Of a stretch of DNA of 64,000 bases, positions 34,601 through 42,847 are shown piece by piece. This DNA is from Burkholderia sp. (GTDB lineage: Bacteria; Pseudomonadota; Gammaproteobacteria; Burkholderiales; Burkholderiaceae). Where the stretch lies: the NCBI GenBank assembly GCA_031253835.1, contig JAIRVP010000056.1, positions 1-64,000 of the forward strand. The letters are read 5' to 3'. The position numbers and the translations under genes are program-made. Under the pieces are notes generated by a model. It was not told the origin of the DNA and did no database searches. It saw only the letters and a program-made list of their open reading frames with translations. The first letter of the stretch is position 1. The number at the start of each line of letters is the position of its first letter.

Positions 34601-34705
34601 GAGCTGATCAAGCGTCACCGCGCGGGCGACACGAACGCGCGGCTGCGCCGCGGGATTCACCTGACGATCAACGGGATCGCGGCCGGCCTGCGCAACACGG
34701 GCTGA
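31691..34705 (+). CDS. ppc: Phosphoenolpyruvate carboxylase
   Basis: A 1004-residue anaplerotic enzyme making oxaloacetate from PEP and bicarbonate. Catalytic motifs are VLTAHPTEVQRKS (His), GYSDSNKDGGF, FHGRGGTVGRGGGP, and the C-terminal LTINGIAAGLRNTG. The GTG start at 31691 is chosen because AAGGAAA lies 7 bases upstream. The first 80 or so residues are Ala, Lys, Thr and Arg-rich and absent from E. coli Ppc, so this enzyme carries a basic, probably disordered N-terminal extension. It is divergent from hemC and followed by a strong terminator. Confidence 0.95.
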   Translation: MKSSGSARTARRNAALSSSDASTDTVATAANGRAKTATTPKDPIRQTKRVTKAAGPAARKAAAPKAGTRTREDKDRPLFEDIRFLGRLLGDVVREQEGDTVFDVVETIRQTAVKFRREDDSEAAQTLEKKLRKLTPEQTVSVVRAFSYFSHLANIAEDRHHNRRRRIHALAGSASQPGTVAYALEQLKTTGNASKRLLQRFFDDALIVPVLTAHPTEVQRKSILDAQHDIARLLAERDQELTARERQYNEAMLRARVTALWQTRMLRDARLTVGDEIENALSYYRATFLDELPALYGDIEAALAEHGLSARVPAFFQMGSWIGGDRDGNPNVTAPTLDEAINRQAAVILEHYLEQVHKLGAELSVSNLLVGANDAVKALAAASPDQSPHRVDEPYRRALIGIYTRLAASARVRLGEGTVPVRSAGRGAPPVRAIPYADSEAFVADLKVLTASLDEHHGTSLAAPRLAPLVRAAEVFGFHLASIDLRQSSDIHEAVVAELFARAGVEADYAALAEEDKLRVLLAALADPRPLRSPYFEYSALAQSELGVFEKAREVRAQFGARAVRNYIISHTETVSDLVEVLLLQKETGLLEGALGVPGGNARNSLMVIPLFETIPDLRDAARIMREYFALPGIDALIAHQGAEQEVMLGYSDSNKDGGFLTSNWELYRAELALVDLFRDRKITLRLFHGRGGTVGRGGGPTYQAILSQPPGTVNGQIRLTEQGEVIASKFANPEIGRRNLETVVAATLEASLLPQSNAPAQLPAFEAAMQALSDSAMAAYRALVYETPGFTDYFFSSTPITEIAELNIGSRPASRKLQDPKQRKIEDLRAIPWGFSWGQCRLLLTGWYGFGSAVSAYLDSAQDDAERTKRVTLLKKMNKTWPFFSNLMSNMDMVLAKTDLAVASRYAQLVSDRKLRKHVFERIVAEWERTSQALAEITGHEGRLATNPLLARSIKNRFPYLDPLNHLQVELIKRHRAGDTNARLRRGIHLTINGIAAGLRNTG

Positions 34706-34750
34706 TCCGCATGCGGCGCGGGACCGTTCCGCGCCGGCCTGCATCGTGAC

Positions 34751-34787
34751 AGCCGCGATACGCGATCGAGCGTATCGCGGCTTTTTT
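34751..34787 (+). terminator. Rho-independent terminator of ppc
   Basis: A 12-bp stem (AGCCGCGATACG / CGTATCGCGGCT) followed by TTTTT. Confidence 0.9.
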
Positions 34788-34809
34788 CATGCCACGGCGC
34801 GGCGCGCGT

Positions 34810-35562
34810 TCAATGCGCGTCGATCAGCAGCGCGTCGTGCTCGAACGATCCGTCGGGCTGCACCGCGTAGTACGCGCGCACCTCGTCCGGCGCATGCGTC
34901 CACAGCGCGCGAATGCCGGTCACGCTGTCGGCCGGCGTGCGGATGCGCGCGACCCACGTGTCGAAATCGATCGGCAGCCGCCAGCGGCTGTGCACCTGCG
35001 CGTCGAAGCCGGCCTCGCGGAACATCGCGAGCCATTCATCGGCGCGGTAGTCGCGCACGTGCGACGCGTCGCGCAGCACTTCCGCGGCCTGCAGGTACGT
35101 GTCGAGGAGCGGATGGTCGTTGCCGGCGATGTCGATCATCAGCACGCGGCCGCCCGGCTTCAGCACGCGGCGCACCTCGGCGAGCGCCGCGTGCAGGTCG
35201 TGCCAGTGGTGCGCGCTCATCCGGCTCACGACCCAGTCGAACGTCGCCGTGTCGAACGGCAGCCGCTCGGCCGGCCCCTGCTGCGTGCGGATGTTCGCGA
35301 GCCCGCGTTCGCGCGCGGCCGCCTCGACGGTCTCGAGCATCGGCGCCGCGAGATCGTAGGCAACCACGTCGCGCACGTGCGGCGCGACCGCGAAACTCGC
35401 GTGGCCGGCGCCGCAGCCGAGATCGAGCACCGCGGCATCGGGCGTCGCGCGCACCGCGTCGGCGAGCGCCTGCAGGTCGGCGCCCGTCGCATGAACCGTG
35501 CTGGTCAGATAGGCGGCGGCCGTCGTGCCGAATGCGTCGGCGACCTGGTCGTGGTGTTTCAT
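34810..35562 (-). CDS. Class I SAM-dependent methyltransferase
   Basis: A 250-residue soluble methyltransferase of the UbiE/Methyltransf_11 type. Motif I is VLDLGCGAGHASF, motif II VAYDLAAPMLE, and the post-II region is FDWVVSRMSAHHWHDLHAALAEVRRVLKPGG. AAGGAGCGAACG precedes the ATG at 35562. The substrate is unknown; similarity to YafE-like and trans-aconitate-type enzymes is only at family level. It is divergent from an XRE/MmyB regulator, which may control it. Confidence 0.88.
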   Translation of the reverse strand: MKHHDQVADAFGTTAAAYLTSTVHATGADLQALADAVRATPDAAVLDLGCGAGHASFAVAPHVRDVVAYDLAAPMLETVEAAARERGLANIRTQQGPAERLPFDTATFDWVVSRMSAHHWHDLHAALAEVRRVLKPGGRVLMIDIAGNDHPLLDTYLQAAEVLRDASHVRDYRADEWLAMFREAGFDAQVHSRWRLPIDFDTWVARIRTPADSVTGIRALWTHAPDEVRAYYAVQPDGSFEHDALLIDAH

Positions 35563-35691
35563 CGTTCGCTCCTTGCTCTTGCGCAATCGGCCGGTGTGGA
35601 TGCGTCAGCACGCGTTCCGGCCCCATGCAACACGTTTTGTGGGACGCCCGCTGCCCTGCCAGCGCGCGAGACGCTACAATAGGCCGGCGCC

Positions 35692-35703
35692 TGTACCAGT
35701 ACA
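35692..35703. promoter_or_regulatory. Palindromic operator candidate TGTAC-ca-GTACA
   Basis: A perfect inverted repeat in the 218-base divergent region between the methyltransferase and the XRE/MmyB regulator. A TACAAT hexamer at 35675-35680 just upstream could be the regulator's -10, placing the palindrome at the start of the transcript, where self-repression would be effective. Confidence 0.5.
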
Positions 35704-35780
35704 AGTTAAGCAGTTATTCTGGTATTCGATCCACCTGTCTGACCGTTGCCGCGTCCCCGTTTCCCTTTCGCCGTTTCCGC

Positions 35781-36590
35781 ATGAACCAGCCGTCCTCCGC
35801 CTCCGTCCCGCCGCTCGACGCCACGCCCGCCCGTGCGCTCGGCGAATTCATCCGTGCCCATCGCGAGCGGCTGTCGCCGCAGGCCGTCGGGCTGCCGCCC
35901 GGCCCGCGCCGCCGCACGCCGGGGCTGCGGCGCGAGGAAGTCGCGCAGCTGTGCGGGGTCAGCCCGACCTGGTACACGTGGATCGAACAGGGCCGCCCGG
36001 TGTCCGCGTCGGCCGACGCGCTCGCCCGGATCGCCGTCGCGCTGCAACTGTCGAAGGCCGAACGCGCGTACCTGTTCGAACTGGCCGCGCAGCGCGACCC
36101 GGCCGAACCCGACGTCGCCGGCGGCGACCTGCCGCCGACGCTCGCCGCGACCGTCGCGGCGATCGCGACGCCCGCATATGTGCTCGACCGGCAATGGAAC
36201 GCGCTCGCGTGGAACGCCCCGGCCGCCGCGCTCTTTTCCGGCTGGCTCGACGGCGAGCACGACCGCAACCTGCTGCGCTTCACGTTCATGTCGCCGGCCG
36301 CGCGCACGCTGATCGTCGACTGGGAAACCCGCGCCCGGCGGCTCGCGGCCGAATTCCGCGCCGATTCGATCCGTCACCTGGCCGACGCGCCGACGCGCGC
36401 GCTGATCGACGCGCTGACCGCCGGCAGCGACGCGTTCGCGCAGTACTGGGCATCGCAGGACGTGTTCGAGCGCGAAGGCGGGCTGCGCGAATTCGACCAT
36501 CCGGCCGACGGCCGCCTCGTGTACCAGCAGATCACGCTGAAGCCCGCGCACCGCGAGGACCTGAAGCTCGTCGTGCTGGTGCGCGACTGA
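35781..36590 (+). CDS. XRE-family regulator with MmyB-like sensor domain
   Basis: A 269-residue regulator. The N-terminal helix-turn-helix is at about 20-90 (LGEFIRAHRERLSP, GLRREEVAQLCGVSPTWYTWIEQGR), as in the MmyB family. The C-terminal PAS-like MmyB ligand-binding domain (PAYVLDRQWNALAWNAPAAALF and the terminal HPADGRLVYQQITLKP) is thought to bind a fatty-acid-like ligand in related proteins. It is divergent from the methyltransferase gene, a common arrangement for this family, which often controls adjacent dehydrogenases or methyltransferases. Confidence 0.87.
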   Translation: MNQPSSASVPPLDATPARALGEFIRAHRERLSPQAVGLPPGPRRRTPGLRREEVAQLCGVSPTWYTWIEQGRPVSASADALARIAVALQLSKAERAYLFELAAQRDPAEPDVAGGDLPPTLAATVAAIATPAYVLDRQWNALAWNAPAAALFSGWLDGEHDRNLLRFTFMSPAARTLIVDWETRARRLAAEFRADSIRHLADAPTRALIDALTAGSDAFAQYWASQDVFEREGGLREFDHPADGRLVYQQITLKPAHREDLKLVVLVRD

Positions 36591-36693
36591 GCGGGCCGGC
36601 CCGCGCGGGCCACGGCCGGCAGGCCCGCGAATGTTAGAATTGCAGGATTCCCTCGGCGGCGCACGCTGCCCAACTCCCCTTCGAAGAATCGCC

Positions 36694-38103
36694 ATGACGT
36701 CCCAACTGCACAAAAAGGGCGAGGCCTGGTCGGCCCGCTTCTCGGAACCGATGTCGGAACTGGTCAAGCGCTACACGTCGTCGGTGTTTTTCGACAAGCG
36801 CCTCGCGCTCGTCGACATCGCCGGCTCGCTCGCGCACGCGAACATGCTCGCCGCGCAGAAGATCATCAGCGCCGACGACCTGGCCGCGATCGAACGCGGG
36901 ATGGCGCAAATCAAGGGCGAGATCGAGCGCGGCGAATTCGAATGGCAGCTCGACCTCGAAGACGTCCACCTGAACATCGAGGCGCGCCTGACCGCGCTGA
37001 TCGGCGATGCCGGCAAGCGCCTGCACACGGGCCGCTCGCGCAACGACCAGGTCGCGACCGACATCCGCCTGTGGCTGCGCGGCGAGATCGACCGCATCGG
37101 CGGCCTGCTCACCGACCTGCGCGGCGCGCTGATCGACCTCGCGGAACAGAACGCCGACACGATCATGCCGGGCTTCACGCACCTGCAGGTCGCGCAGCCC
37201 GTCACGTTCGGCCACCACCTGCTCGCGTACGTCGAGATGTTCACGCGCGACGCGGAACGCATGCGCGACTGCCGCACGCGCGTCAACCGCCTGCCGCTCG
37301 GCGCGGCCGCGCTCGCGGGCACGAGCTACCCGATCGACCGTCACGCAGTGGCGAAGACGCTCGGCTTCGACGGCATCTGCGCGAACTCGCTCGACGCGGT
37401 GTCGGATCGCGACTTCGCGATCGAATTCACGGCCGCATCGGCGCTCGTGATGACGCACGTGTCGCGCTTCTCGGAAGAACTCGTGCTGTGGATGAGCCCG
37501 CGCGTCGGCTTCATCGACATCGCCGACCGCTTCTGCACCGGCAGCTCGATCATGCCGCAGAAGAAGAACCCGGACGTGCCCGAGCTCGCGCGCGGCAAGA
37601 CGGGCCGCGTGAACGGCCACCTGATGGCGCTGCTGACGCTGATGAAGGGCCAGCCGCTCGCGTACAACAAGGACAATCAGGAAGACAAGGAGCCGCTGTT
37701 CGACACGGTCGACACCGTGGCCGACACGCTGCGGATCTTCGCCGAAATGGTCGCGGGCATCACCGTGAAGCCGGACGCGATGCGCGCAGCAGCGCTGCAG
37801 GGCTTCTCGACCGCGACCGACCTCGCCGACTACCTCGTGAAGCGCGGCCTGCCGTTCCGCGATGCGCACGAAGCGGTCGCGCACGCGGTGAAGATCTGCG
37901 ACGACCGCGGCATCGATCTCGCCGACCTGACGCTCGACGAAATGAAGCAGGAACTGCCGAACGTCGCGCACCTGATCGGCGACGACGTGTTCGGCTACCT
38001 GACGCTCGAGGGTTCGGTCGCGAGCCGCAACCACCCGGGCGGCACCGCGCCCGACCAGGTGCGTGCGGCCGTCAAGGCGGCCCGCGCCGCGCTCGGCCAG
38101 TAA
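36694..38103 (+). CDS. argH: Argininosuccinate lyase
   Basis: A 469-residue enzyme that splits argininosuccinate into arginine and fumarate. The signature GSSIMPQKKNPD of the fumarase/aspartase superfamily is present, with the conserved TGRSRNDQVATD and PGFTHLQVAQPV around the active site. The ATG at 36694 (MTSQLHKKGEAWS) matches the family N-terminus. It is a single-gene unit with its own terminator at 38120-38144. Confidence 0.96.
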   Translation: MTSQLHKKGEAWSARFSEPMSELVKRYTSSVFFDKRLALVDIAGSLAHANMLAAQKIISADDLAAIERGMAQIKGEIERGEFEWQLDLEDVHLNIEARLTALIGDAGKRLHTGRSRNDQVATDIRLWLRGEIDRIGGLLTDLRGALIDLAEQNADTIMPGFTHLQVAQPVTFGHHLLAYVEMFTRDAERMRDCRTRVNRLPLGAAALAGTSYPIDRHAVAKTLGFDGICANSLDAVSDRDFAIEFTAASALVMTHVSRFSEELVLWMSPRVGFIDIADRFCTGSSIMPQKKNPDVPELARGKTGRVNGHLMALLTLMKGQPLAYNKDNQEDKEPLFDTVDTVADTLRIFAEMVAGITVKPDAMRAAALQGFSTATDLADYLVKRGLPFRDAHEAVAHAVKICDDRGIDLADLTLDEMKQELPNVAHLIGDDVFGYLTLEGSVASRNHPGGTAPDQVRAAVKAARAALGQ

Positions 38104-38119
38104 CCGCCAGTTGTTCCGG

Positions 38120-38144
38120 ACGGACGCCATCGGCGTCCGTTTTT
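38120..38144 (+). terminator. Rho-independent terminator of argH
   Basis: The stem ACGGACGCC (38120-38128) pairs with GGCGTCCGT (38132-38140), followed by TTTT. Confidence 0.85.
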
Positions 38145-38190
38145 CATTCGGGCGGCCGTCGCGCCGCCCGTCGCCTGCCCTGCTTCCCGG

Positions 38191-38883
38191 ATGCCGCCGA
38201 TGACCTTTTCCGCCGCGCTCTTCGACATGGACGGCCTGCTCGTCGATTCCGAGCGGACCATCATGAACACGTGGATCGACGTGTCGAACGCGCACGGTGT
38301 CGCGCTGACCGTCGCCGACTACCTGCAGATCGTCGGCCGTTCGTTCGCCGAAGGCCAGGTCATCCTGGCGCGGCTGATCGGCAACCCCGATACGTTCGAC
38401 GCGGTGCGCACCCGCGTGCGCGAACAGCTTGCAGCGCCCGAGCCGCATCCGAAGTTCCCGCTGAAACCCGGCGCGTTCGCGCTGCTCGAGGCGCTCGCGC
38501 AGGCCGGCATTCCGTGTGCGGTCGCGTCCTCGTCGGCGGGCGACGTGATCCGCGCGCGGCTCGACGCGGTCGGCGTGCTGCCGTTCTTCCGCGCGATCGC
38601 GGGCGGCGACGAGGTCTCGCGCGGCAAGCCCGACCCGGCCGTGTACCGGCTCGCGGCCGAACGCCTCGGCGTGCCGGCGCAGGCGTGCGTCGCCTTCGAG
38701 GACAGCGACTTCGGCGCGCAATCGGCCGCCGGCGCAGGCGCATCGGTCGTCACCGTGCCCGACCTGAAGGCGCCGACACCCGAAATCATCGCGCTGAGCC
38801 TGCACGTGCTCGCGTCACTCGACGAGGCGGTCGCGCTCGTGCCGTCGTGGTTCGGCCTGCAGGGCACGTCGCAGCGTACGTAG
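38191..38883 (+). CDS. HAD-family phosphatase/phosphoglucomutase-like hydrolase
   Basis: A 230-residue HAD superfamily IA hydrolase. Motif I is LFDMDGLLVDSE with the nucleophile Asp, motif II is VASSSAG, motif III RGKPDPAVY, and motif IV FEDSDFGAQSAAGAG. The cap domain follows motif I, as in beta-phosphoglucomutase and the YniC/2-deoxyglucose-6-phosphatase group. The exact sugar phosphate is unknown. The start could be 38191 or the ATG at 38200 three codons later. Confidence 0.87.
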   Translation: MPPMTFSAALFDMDGLLVDSERTIMNTWIDVSNAHGVALTVADYLQIVGRSFAEGQVILARLIGNPDTFDAVRTRVREQLAAPEPHPKFPLKPGAFALLEALAQAGIPCAVASSSAGDVIRARLDAVGVLPFFRAIAGGDEVSRGKPDPAVYRLAAERLGVPAQACVAFEDSDFGAQSAAGAGASVVTVPDLKAPTPEIIALSLHVLASLDEAVALVPSWFGLQGTSQRT

Positions 38884-38908
38884 GCGCCAGCACACGCCGC
38901 GCCATGCA

Positions 38909-38940
38909 AAACGGGCACCGCGAGGTGCCCGTTTCGTTTT
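38909..38940. terminator. Bidirectional terminator between the HAD gene and the LprI-like gene
   Basis: An 11-bp stem (AAACGGGCACC / GGTGCCCGTTT) with a short loop, followed by CGTTTT, between two convergent genes. Confidence 0.8.
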
Positions 38941-38971
38941 GTCGCCGAACGACCGCTGTCGTCGACGGCCG

Positions 38972-39805
38972 CTACTTGTTGCCGGCCGTCTCCGACAGCC
39001 GCTTCATCGTCGCGATGCGCGCACCGATCAGGTCGACACGCCCGTCCTCGCCGACGAGCGGCGCCGTCGCATCGCGGAACCCGACCCATGCGCGCTGCGC
39101 ACGCACGAGCGTCGCGGCCGAATGAGCCGGCATCTTGCGACGCAGCTTCTGGTAATAGCGGTTCAGGTCGAACAGCGCGTGCTCGCACGCGGCGTCCTGT
39201 TCGCACGGCCGCACGCGGCGCACGGCCGGATCGCGCGGCGCGCTTGCCGACGGCTTCGCGTTCGGCGTGGCCGCGGCAGCCTGGGCCGCGCTCGCCCCGC
39301 CCTGCGTGCCGCTCGTCGCGACGACCGGTACCGCCGCGGGTTGCGGGGCATAACGATCGGCCGCGCCGCGCAGCGCCAGCGCGCGGTCGCGCACCGGCTG
39401 CAGCTGCAGGTCGGCACTCGACATCGCATACGACGTGCCGCGCGTCGTGTCGTACACGGCCTTCAGCAGATGCACTTCGTCCTTGCGCCACGTGAGCCAA
39501 TGGCGCTGGCTGTCCTGCCAGCCGCGCTTCGCATCGGCCGGCGCATCCTTCAACAGGCGCTGGTACGCGCCGTCCATCACGGCCTGCCACTGCTGCTGCG
39601 TTTCGCCCATGCACTGGATCTGGCCGGCCGGCGACGACCGGTCGCGCCGCGCGAGGCATTGCCGCATCGCGACGTCGATCGGATCGGCCGCCGCGACTTC
39701 CGCGTGCGCGACGCCCGGCCCTGCCAGCCCCGCCGCGCCTGCCGCCCAGACGACGAGCGCGGCCAGCGCCGCGCGCATCGCCCGGATTCGTCCGTGCGTC
39801 GCCAT
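38972..39805 (-). CDS. Exported LprI/DUF1311-like protein
   Basis: A 277-residue exported protein. A signal peptide is visible (AALAALVVWAAGAAGLAG... cleaved near AHA). Two LprI-type (PF07007) regions follow: residues about 45-125 (CLARRDRSSPAGQIQCMGE, WQDSQRHWLTWRKDE) and about 210-255 (CEQDAACEHALFDLNRYYQKL, LVRAQRAWVGFRD), joined by an Ala/Pro/Ser-rich linker. In mycobacteria, LprI inhibits host lysozyme; here the role is unknown. Its ATG shares one base with the decarboxylase stop (TGATG), which indicates coupled translation, unusual for two proteins in different compartments. A second start at 39778 would give a cleaner signal peptide. Confidence 0.82.
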   Translation of the reverse strand: MATHGRIRAMRAALAALVVWAAGAAGLAGPGVAHAEVAAADPIDVAMRQCLARRDRSSPAGQIQCMGETQQQWQAVMDGAYQRLLKDAPADAKRGWQDSQRHWLTWRKDEVHLLKAVYDTTRGTSYAMSSADLQLQPVRDRALALRGAADRYAPQPAAVPVVATSGTQGGASAAQAAAATPNAKPSASAPRDPAVRRVRPCEQDAACEHALFDLNRYYQKLRRKMPAHSAATLVRAQRAWVGFRDATAPLVGEDGRVDLIGARIATMKRLSETAGNK

Positions 39806-42084
39806 CAGTCGCGCACGCAGTCGACGAAGTACTCGACGCGGCCGTTCACCTCTTCCGCGACGAGGCCGTGGATGTCGGTGTGGAAGCCCGGGAAACGCTC
39901 GTTGAAGTCGCGCGCGAACCGCAGGTAGTTCACGATCGTCTTGTTGAAGCGCTCGCCCGGGATCAGCAGCGGGATGCCCGGCGGGTACGGCGTCAGCAGG
40001 ATGCTCGTCACGCGGCCTTCGAGCTCGTCGAGCGGCACGCGGTCGATCTTGCGGTGCGCGAGCTTCGCGAACGCGTCCGACGGCTTCATCGCCGGCTCCA
40101 TGTCCGACAGGTACATCTCGGTCGTCAGGCGGGCGATGTCGTTCGCGCGGTACACGTCGTGGATCTGCGTGCACAGGTCGCGCAGGCCGACGCGCTCGTA
40201 GCGCGGATGCTGCGCGACGAATTCCGGCAGCACGCGCCACAGCGGCTGGTTGTTGTCGTAGTCGTCCTTGAACTGCTGCAGCTCGGTCACCATCGAGTTC
40301 CAGCGGCCCTTCGTGATGCCGATCGTGAACATGATGAAGAACGAGTACAGGCCGGTCTTCTCGACGATGATCCCGTGCTCGGCCAGGTACTTCGTGACGA
40401 TCGCGGCCGGAATGCCCGTCTCGCCGAACTCGCCGTCGACGTCGAGCCCCGGCGTGATGATCGTCGCCTTGATCGGGTCGAGCATGTTGAAGCCTTCCGC
40501 GAGCGGGCCGAAGCCGTGCCAGTGGTCGTTCGGCTTCAGCATCCAGTCTTCGCGCGAACCGATGCCTTCCTCGGACAGGTTGTCCGGGCCCCACACGCTG
40601 AAGAACCAGTCGTCGCCGTATTCGGCGTCGACCTTGCGCATCGCGCGGCGGAAGTCGATCGCCTCGGCGATCGATTCCTCGACGAGCGCGGTGCCGCCCG
40701 GCGGCTCCATCATCGCGGCCGCGACGTCGCACGACGCGATGATCGCGTACTGCGGGCTCGTCGACGTGTGCATCAGGTACGCCTCGTTGAAGCGGTGCTT
40801 GTCGAACGTGCGGTTCTCCGAATCCTGCACGACGATCTGCGACGCCTGCGAGATGCCCGCGAGCAGCTTGTGCGTCGAGTGCGTCGCGAACACGAGCGCG
40901 CCCGTGCGCGGACGGCCGTCGCCGATCGCGTGCATGTCGCGGTAGAAATCGTGGAACGTCGCGTGCGGCAGCCACGCTTCGTCGAAGTGCAGCGTGTCGA
41001 GCAGGTCGCCGAGCAGGTCCTTGATCATCTCGACGTTGTAGACGACGCCGTCGTACGTGCTCTGCGTGATCGTCAGGATCCGCGGCTTCATGTCCGGGTT
41101 CTCGCGCATCGCTTCGCGCGCGAACGGGTTCGCCTCGATCTTCTTGCGGATGTTCTCCGGCTTGAATTCGTCGCGCGGGATCGGCCCGATGATGCCGAAG
41201 TGGTTGCGCGTCGGCGTCAGGAACACGGGGATCGCGCCCGTCATCGTGATCGCGTGCAGGATCGACTTGTGGCAGTTGCGGTCGACCAGCACGATGTCGC
41301 CCGGCGCGACGGTCGCGTGCCAGACGATCTTGTTCGACGTCGACGTGCCGTTGGTCACGAAGAACAGGTGATCGGCGCTGAAGATGCGCGCCGCGTTGCG
41401 CTCGGACGCCGCGACCGGGCCCGTGTGGTCGAGCAGCTGGCCGAGTTCGTCCACCGCGTTGCAGACGTCCGCGCGCAGCATGTTCTCGCCGAAGAACTGG
41501 TGGAACATCTGGCCGAGCGGGTTCTTCAGGAACGCGACGCCGCCCGAGTGGCCCGGGCAGTGCCACGAGTACGAGCCTTCGTCCGCGTACTTGACGAGTT
41601 CCTTGAAGAACGGCGGCGCGAGCGAGTCGAGATAGACCTTCGCTTCACGGATGATGTGGCGCGCGACGAACTCCGGCGTGTCCTCGAACATGTGGATGAA
41701 GCCGTGCAGTTCGCGCAGGATGTCGTTCGGCAGATGGCGCGACGTGCGCGTCTCGCCGTACAGGAAGATCGGGATGTCCGCGTTGCGGCGGCGCACTTCG
41801 GTGACGAACGCGCGCAGCTCGATGATCGCGGTCGCGAGCTCGGGCAGTTCGCCGTCCTGGCCGGTCTCGCCGAGCATGAGTTCGTCGTCGTCGATCGACA
41901 GGATGAAGCACGACGCGCGGCTCGACTGCTGCGCGAACGACGTCAGATCGCCGTAGCTCGTGAGGCCGAGGACTTCGACGCCCTCCTTCTCGATCGCTTC
42001 GGCCAACGCCCGGATGCCGGAGCCCGAGATGTTCTCGGAGCGGAAATCTTCGTCGATGATGACGACGGGGAAACGAAACTTCAT
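39805..42084 (-). CDS. Orn/Lys/Arg decarboxylase, biodegradative type
   Basis: A 759-residue PLP enzyme of the Orn/Lys/Arg decarboxylase class I. The N-terminal wing (1-125) is receiver-like (VVIIDEDFRSENISG). The core has HCPGHSGGVAF, TNGTSTSNKIV, DEAWLPHATF and the Schiff-base Lys in THSTHKLLAG. The C-terminal domain contains PPGIPLLIPGE. It converts a basic amino acid to a polyamine or agmatine, consuming a proton, and so aids acid resistance. Which of lysine, arginine or ornithine is preferred cannot be decided by eye. There is no antiporter gene next to it. Confidence 0.92.
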   Translation of the reverse strand: MKFRFPVVIIDEDFRSENISGSGIRALAEAIEKEGVEVLGLTSYGDLTSFAQQSSRASCFILSIDDDELMLGETGQDGELPELATAIIELRAFVTEVRRRNADIPIFLYGETRTSRHLPNDILRELHGFIHMFEDTPEFVARHIIREAKVYLDSLAPPFFKELVKYADEGSYSWHCPGHSGGVAFLKNPLGQMFHQFFGENMLRADVCNAVDELGQLLDHTGPVAASERNAARIFSADHLFFVTNGTSTSNKIVWHATVAPGDIVLVDRNCHKSILHAITMTGAIPVFLTPTRNHFGIIGPIPRDEFKPENIRKKIEANPFAREAMRENPDMKPRILTITQSTYDGVVYNVEMIKDLLGDLLDTLHFDEAWLPHATFHDFYRDMHAIGDGRPRTGALVFATHSTHKLLAGISQASQIVVQDSENRTFDKHRFNEAYLMHTSTSPQYAIIASCDVAAAMMEPPGGTALVEESIAEAIDFRRAMRKVDAEYGDDWFFSVWGPDNLSEEGIGSREDWMLKPNDHWHGFGPLAEGFNMLDPIKATIITPGLDVDGEFGETGIPAAIVTKYLAEHGIIVEKTGLYSFFIMFTIGITKGRWNSMVTELQQFKDDYDNNQPLWRVLPEFVAQHPRYERVGLRDLCTQIHDVYRANDIARLTTEMYLSDMEPAMKPSDAFAKLAHRKIDRVPLDELEGRVTSILLTPYPPGIPLLIPGERFNKTIVNYLRFARDFNERFPGFHTDIHGLVAEEVNGRVEYFVDCVRD

Positions 42085-42165
42085 GGGCGATTCTCCAAAA
42101 AGAACGACCGCGGCGCGTCACGCGCAGCGGTCACCCGGAAACTGGTGAGACGTTATGCAACCAGA

Positions 42166-42735
42166 TCAGGTTTTCGGCAGCGTGACACCGCGCTGCCCCT
42201 GATACTTGCCGCCGCGATCGGCATACGACACGTCGCACACTTCGTCGCTCTCGAAGAAGAGCACCTGGGCGACGCCTTCGTTCGCGTAGATCTTCGCGGG
42301 CAGCGGCGTGGTGTTCGAGAATTCCAGCGTGACGTAGCCTTCCCACTCGGGTTCGAACGGCGTCACGTTGACGATGATCCCGCAGCGCGCATAGGTCGAC
42401 TTGCCGAGGCAGACCGTCAGCACGGTGCGCGGGATGCGGAAATATTCGACGGTGCGGGCCAGCGCGAACGAATTCGGCGGGATGATGCACACGTCGCCCT
42501 TGAAATCGACAAACGAACCCTCGTCGAAGTTCTTCGGATCGACGATCGTCGAGTTGATGTTCGTGAAGATCTTGAATTCGTCCGCGCAGCGGATGTCGTA
42601 GCCGTAGCTCGACGTGCCGTAGCTGACGATCCGGCGGCCGTCCTCGGACGCGCGAACCTGATCGGGCACGAACGGCTCGATCATTTTGTGCTCTTCGGCC
42701 ATGCGCCGAATCCATTTGTCGGACTTGATACTCAT
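42166..42735 (-). CDS. dcd: dCTP deaminase
   Basis: A 189-residue trimeric deaminase producing dUTP for thymidylate synthesis. Conserved motifs are [19 protein letters not shown] at the N-terminus, [20 protein letters not shown] with the nucleotide-binding Lys/Ser/Arg, and [23 protein letters not shown] in segments, which includes the catalytic Glu. The length is standard. It is on the same strand as the decarboxylase, 81 bases upstream of it. Confidence 0.96.
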
Positions 42736-42847
42736 ATCGGGGCGCCAGGAAACGCTGCGTGACGGTCAGGGAGGGCCGCTCGCGCGAGGCAGCGGCCGGG
42801 AAAGGCGGACATTTTACGCGATCATCGGCCGGCGCACGCGGCGGCCG

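Noticed and set aside
39868..42762. Plus-strand open frame of 964 codons opposite the decarboxylase and dcd
   Set aside because: No recognisable motif, crosses two real genes on the other strand, biased composition. Not a gene.
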